NCBI GenBank assembly: GCA_017555205.1
Contig: JAFZGW010000033.1
Span: 1 to 64,000 of the forward strand
DNA length: 64,000 bases
Reading direction: 5' to 3'
Source: Akkermansia sp.
GTDB taxonomy: Bacteria; Verrucomicrobiota; Verrucomicrobiia; Verrucomicrobiales; Akkermansiaceae
Shown here one piece after another: positions 62,519-64,000 of this stretch; the stretch's first letter is position 1, and every line of letters begins with the position of its first letter. The translations under genes and the position numbers were made by a program. The notes under the pieces are model-generated. The model did not search any database, was not told the origin of the DNA, and worked only from the letters and a program-made list of their open reading frames with translations.

Positions 62519-63574
62519 TCAATCTTCCTGCTCTTCACCTTCAAAGTCTTCCTCAGTTCCATCCCATTCATATTGAGAAAAATCTATCAGTGTCGGCAAG
62601 GAAGCACCTCCGCCATTGGCAAGTCCGGCAACAATGGCCAGATATCGCAACTGAGACAAACGCATAGAAACAGATAACTGACCGGCCCACACAGGAGTGC
62701 CACTACCACCATAAAAACTATTCTTCACAGGGAACTGAGTACTGCAAATCGCCTTTCTGTAATCATCCCAAGCCGTTTCAGCTGCAAGAAATGCGGAACA
62801 GGCAAGATTCAACTGCTGTTTTTGAGAATCAGAGTCTGTTGGGTATGCAACATATAACTTTTCGCTTATAAAGCGACGATCACCAGCCAGGCGTTCATTC
62901 AAGCGCTCAATCACCATATTATTGGCTTCAATACTATCGCCTGTTGAAAATACACCACGTCTTTGAAGTGCATAATCAAACTCGCTTATCCCCAAATCGG
63001 CCAACGAACCGAGCTCCGGATTCTCCTTTATACTTTCAAACCAATGGCATATACCATCGGTTCCCAGTATATGCAAGTCCAGCAATAATCGAGAGCGCAA
63101 AGCATTGGCAAAATGGCCGCGCATTTCCTGATAGCTACCTTCCACATACTGAGTAAATACGAAATCAGCCTCATACCACGCCAACGAAGCATCGTATGCC
63201 TTACGCGCGGACTGAACGGAACGAGATAACAACTCATAGCACTTCTCAGCATCCTTAGCGGCCTGTTCAGCACCATATTCAGCCAAATAATTTTGGTCGG
63301 ATAAAAAGCCGCTTACAAACCCGCGCATATCCTCGAGCATGGCGGCCTCCAATCGTTGAAAAAACTCATCATCACTCCAAGCCTGCGCATTCTCTACACA
63401 GTCGTATTCAAACGGATTTGTTCTTAGTAGCTGTTTTATACCTTTGTCGACAGGTTCCATTTCAGCCAGCTCAATGGAGGATTCCTGAGCCTCAGCCGGA
63501 AGACTATCGCTAGCTATAGGTTCTGCGCAAACAACTGACAGCGCACTCAACAATATAATCGGAAACTCTTTCAC
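62519..63574 (-). CDS. Secreted protein with C-terminal LprI/DUF1311-like domain
   Basis: 351 aa from a GTG start at 63574. Signal peptide MKEFPIILLSALSVVCA. The central 200 residues are helical and unassigned. Residues about 255-330 (LNLACSAFLAAETAWDDYRKAICS, then YGGSGTPVWAGQLSVSMRLSQLRYL) match the LprI-type domain known from lysozyme-inhibitor and DUF1311 proteins, including the W..YR...C core and the GSG turn. The tail is acidic. A TTGACA-16-CATAAT promoter ends 7 nt before this GTG; the frame also has an upstream GTG at 63580. A lysozyme-inhibitor function is inference from fold only. Confidence 0.75.
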   Translation of the reverse strand: MKEFPIILLSALSVVCAEPIASDSLPAEAQESSIELAEMEPVDKGIKQLLRTNPFEYDCVENAQAWSDDEFFQRLEAAMLEDMRGFVSGFLSDQNYLAEYGAEQAAKDAEKCYELLSRSVQSARKAYDASLAWYEADFVFTQYVEGSYQEMRGHFANALRSRLLLDLHILGTDGICHWFESIKENPELGSLADLGISEFDYALQRRGVFSTGDSIEANNMVIERLNERLAGDRRFISEKLYVAYPTDSDSQKQQLNLACSAFLAAETAWDDYRKAICSTQFPVKNSFYGGSGTPVWAGQLSVSMRLSQLRYLAIVAGLANGGGASLPTLIDFSQYEWDGTEEDFEGEEQED

Positions 63575-63581
63575 GCACACA

Positions 63582-63609
63582 ATTATGCTGAAAGTTATCT
63601 CATTGTCAA
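63582..63609 (-). promoter_or_regulatory. Promoter of the LprI-like gene
   Basis: Minus strand: TTGACA (63604-63609), 16 nt, CATAAT (63582-63587). The GTG at 63574 is 7 nt downstream; the GTG at 63580 is only 1 nt downstream and unlikely to be transcribed. Confidence 0.7.
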
Positions 63610-63642
63610 TATTTCAACATGACTTATACCACTTCTACAAGT

Positions 63643-63674
63643 AAAAAGCCCCTGCCAACTAAAGCGGCAGGGGC
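63643..63674 (-). terminator. Terminator of hisE
   Basis: A 9-bp stem (GCCCCTGCC with GGCAGGGGC; 63648-63656 and 63666-63674) followed on the minus strand by five T (63643-63647). Confidence 0.9.
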
Positions 63675-63694
63675 AAAAACTGATAAAAATCAAA

Positions 63695-64000
63695 TCAGTG
63701 CTTCTTCCAGCCCGGTTTGTGGCGAGAAGCCAACTCCTCGATGACTTGCTCGATACGCAGCCCCTTAGAAGTCAGAAGAACGATAAGGTGATAGAGCATA
63801 TCGGAGGCCTCGTACACCAACCGCTCGTTGGTACCGTTGCAAGCTTCGATGCAGGCTTCGAGTGCCTCCTCACCCACCTTTTGAGCCATGCGGTTCACGC
63901 CATCACGGAAAAGCGAAGTAGTATAAGAGCCCTCGGGCATCTCTTCATGGCGCTTGTTAATGAAATCCTGCAATTCTGTAAGGAAAAGCAGCGGATTCAT
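63695..64000 (-). CDS. hisE: Phosphoribosyl-ATP pyrophosphatase (HisE), possibly cut by the window edge
   Basis: 101 aa visible; second step of histidine synthesis, removing pyrophosphate from phosphoribosyl-ATP. It has the all-alpha MazG-like fold with YTTSLFRDGVNRMAQKVGEEALEACIEA (metal-binding Glu residues) and LVYEASDMLYHLIVLL. The visible Met codon falls exactly on the last three bases of the window, so it cannot be decided whether this is a complete HisE or the C-terminal half of a HisIE fusion. The length fits free-standing HisE. A strong terminator follows. Confidence 0.92.
   Translation of the reverse strand: MNPLLFLTELQDFINKRHEEMPEGSYTTSLFRDGVNRMAQKVGEEALEACIEACNGTNERLVYEASDMLYHLIVLLTSKGLRIEQVIEELASRHKPGWKKH

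Noticed and set aside
1..64000. Mobile elements, CRISPR arrays, tRNA or rRNA genes
   Set aside because: No transposase, integrase, direct-repeat array, cloverleaf or rRNA-like segment was seen; the window looks like stable core chromosome.

Overview
The window is one continuous stretch of chromosome from a diderm, LPS-bearing bacterium, most likely a Verrucomicrobiota member close to Akkermansiaceae. Support for that: lpxD, an OmpH/Skp chaperone and a phosphoethanolamine-transferase family enzyme imply a lipid A outer membrane. A secreted repeat protein ends in a PEP-CTERM tail (IPEPTTATLSLLALAGL followed by four Arg), a form typical of Akkermansia-type genomes. The GC content is moderate and coding is dense. 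The taxonomic call is inference, because the window has no rRNA gene. I found no tRNA, rRNA, CRISPR array, insertion sequence, prophage or integration scar, and no gene-free stretch longer than 300 bases.

Layout. 1-3300: adk and a large secreted protein of unknown function. 3400-7100: dapA-dapB-folK-panB (lysine/peptidoglycan, folate and pantothenate) plus a membrane protein. 7100-9600 (minus): a membrane HD-domain phosphohydrolase and a BASS-type transporter. 9800-12700: topoisomerase III. 12700-15250 (minus): cyclophilin and an ABC-F ATPase, translationally coupled. 15390-19220: a thioredoxin-fold secreted protein coupled to HrpB helicase. 19320-26900: a SpoIIE/PP2C phosphatase and a transmembrane Ser/Thr kinase with TPRs, then a SulP-STAS transporter and MutY. 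27070-28830: Skp-LpxD. 28900-33020: small proteins, an FAA hydrolase, a sugar-nucleotide epimerase and PyrD. 33100-37300 (minus): an EptA-like enzyme, a Sel1 lipoprotein and malic enzyme. 37580-39100: the PEP-CTERM protein. 39180-42690: RNase III, FtsH and RsfS. 43700-51110: a four-gene operon ending in an RND efflux pump whose adaptor is two adaptors fused in one chain. 51240-57020 (minus): a beta-barrel OMP, then ilvD, an MFS transporter and a DUF805-ankyrin protein. 57140-64000: periplasmic thioredoxin-nitroreductase, RarA, LeuS, an LprI-like secreted protein and HisE at the edge.

Three things stand out. (1) The adaptor at 44924-47905 is a tandem membrane-fusion protein, which would make a covalent form of the adaptor dimer, with a helical insert in its second half. 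(2) Near-consensus promoters (TTGMCA-like, 16-18 nt, often TGC then TANNAT) repeatedly end only 6-10 nt before the start codon, and Shine-Dalgarno motifs are almost absent. This predicts widespread leaderless or near-leaderless mRNAs. (3) A phosphatase carrying a degenerate RsbW-like tail, a transmembrane kinase and a STAS-domain transporter lie together, suggesting a signalling module. The PEP-CTERM protein also carries the FxxN...GGAI repeat organisation of chlamydial Pmp proteins.

Start codons were chosen from signal peptides, family alignment and promoter position, so several differ from the longest open frame. These choices are stated in each entry.
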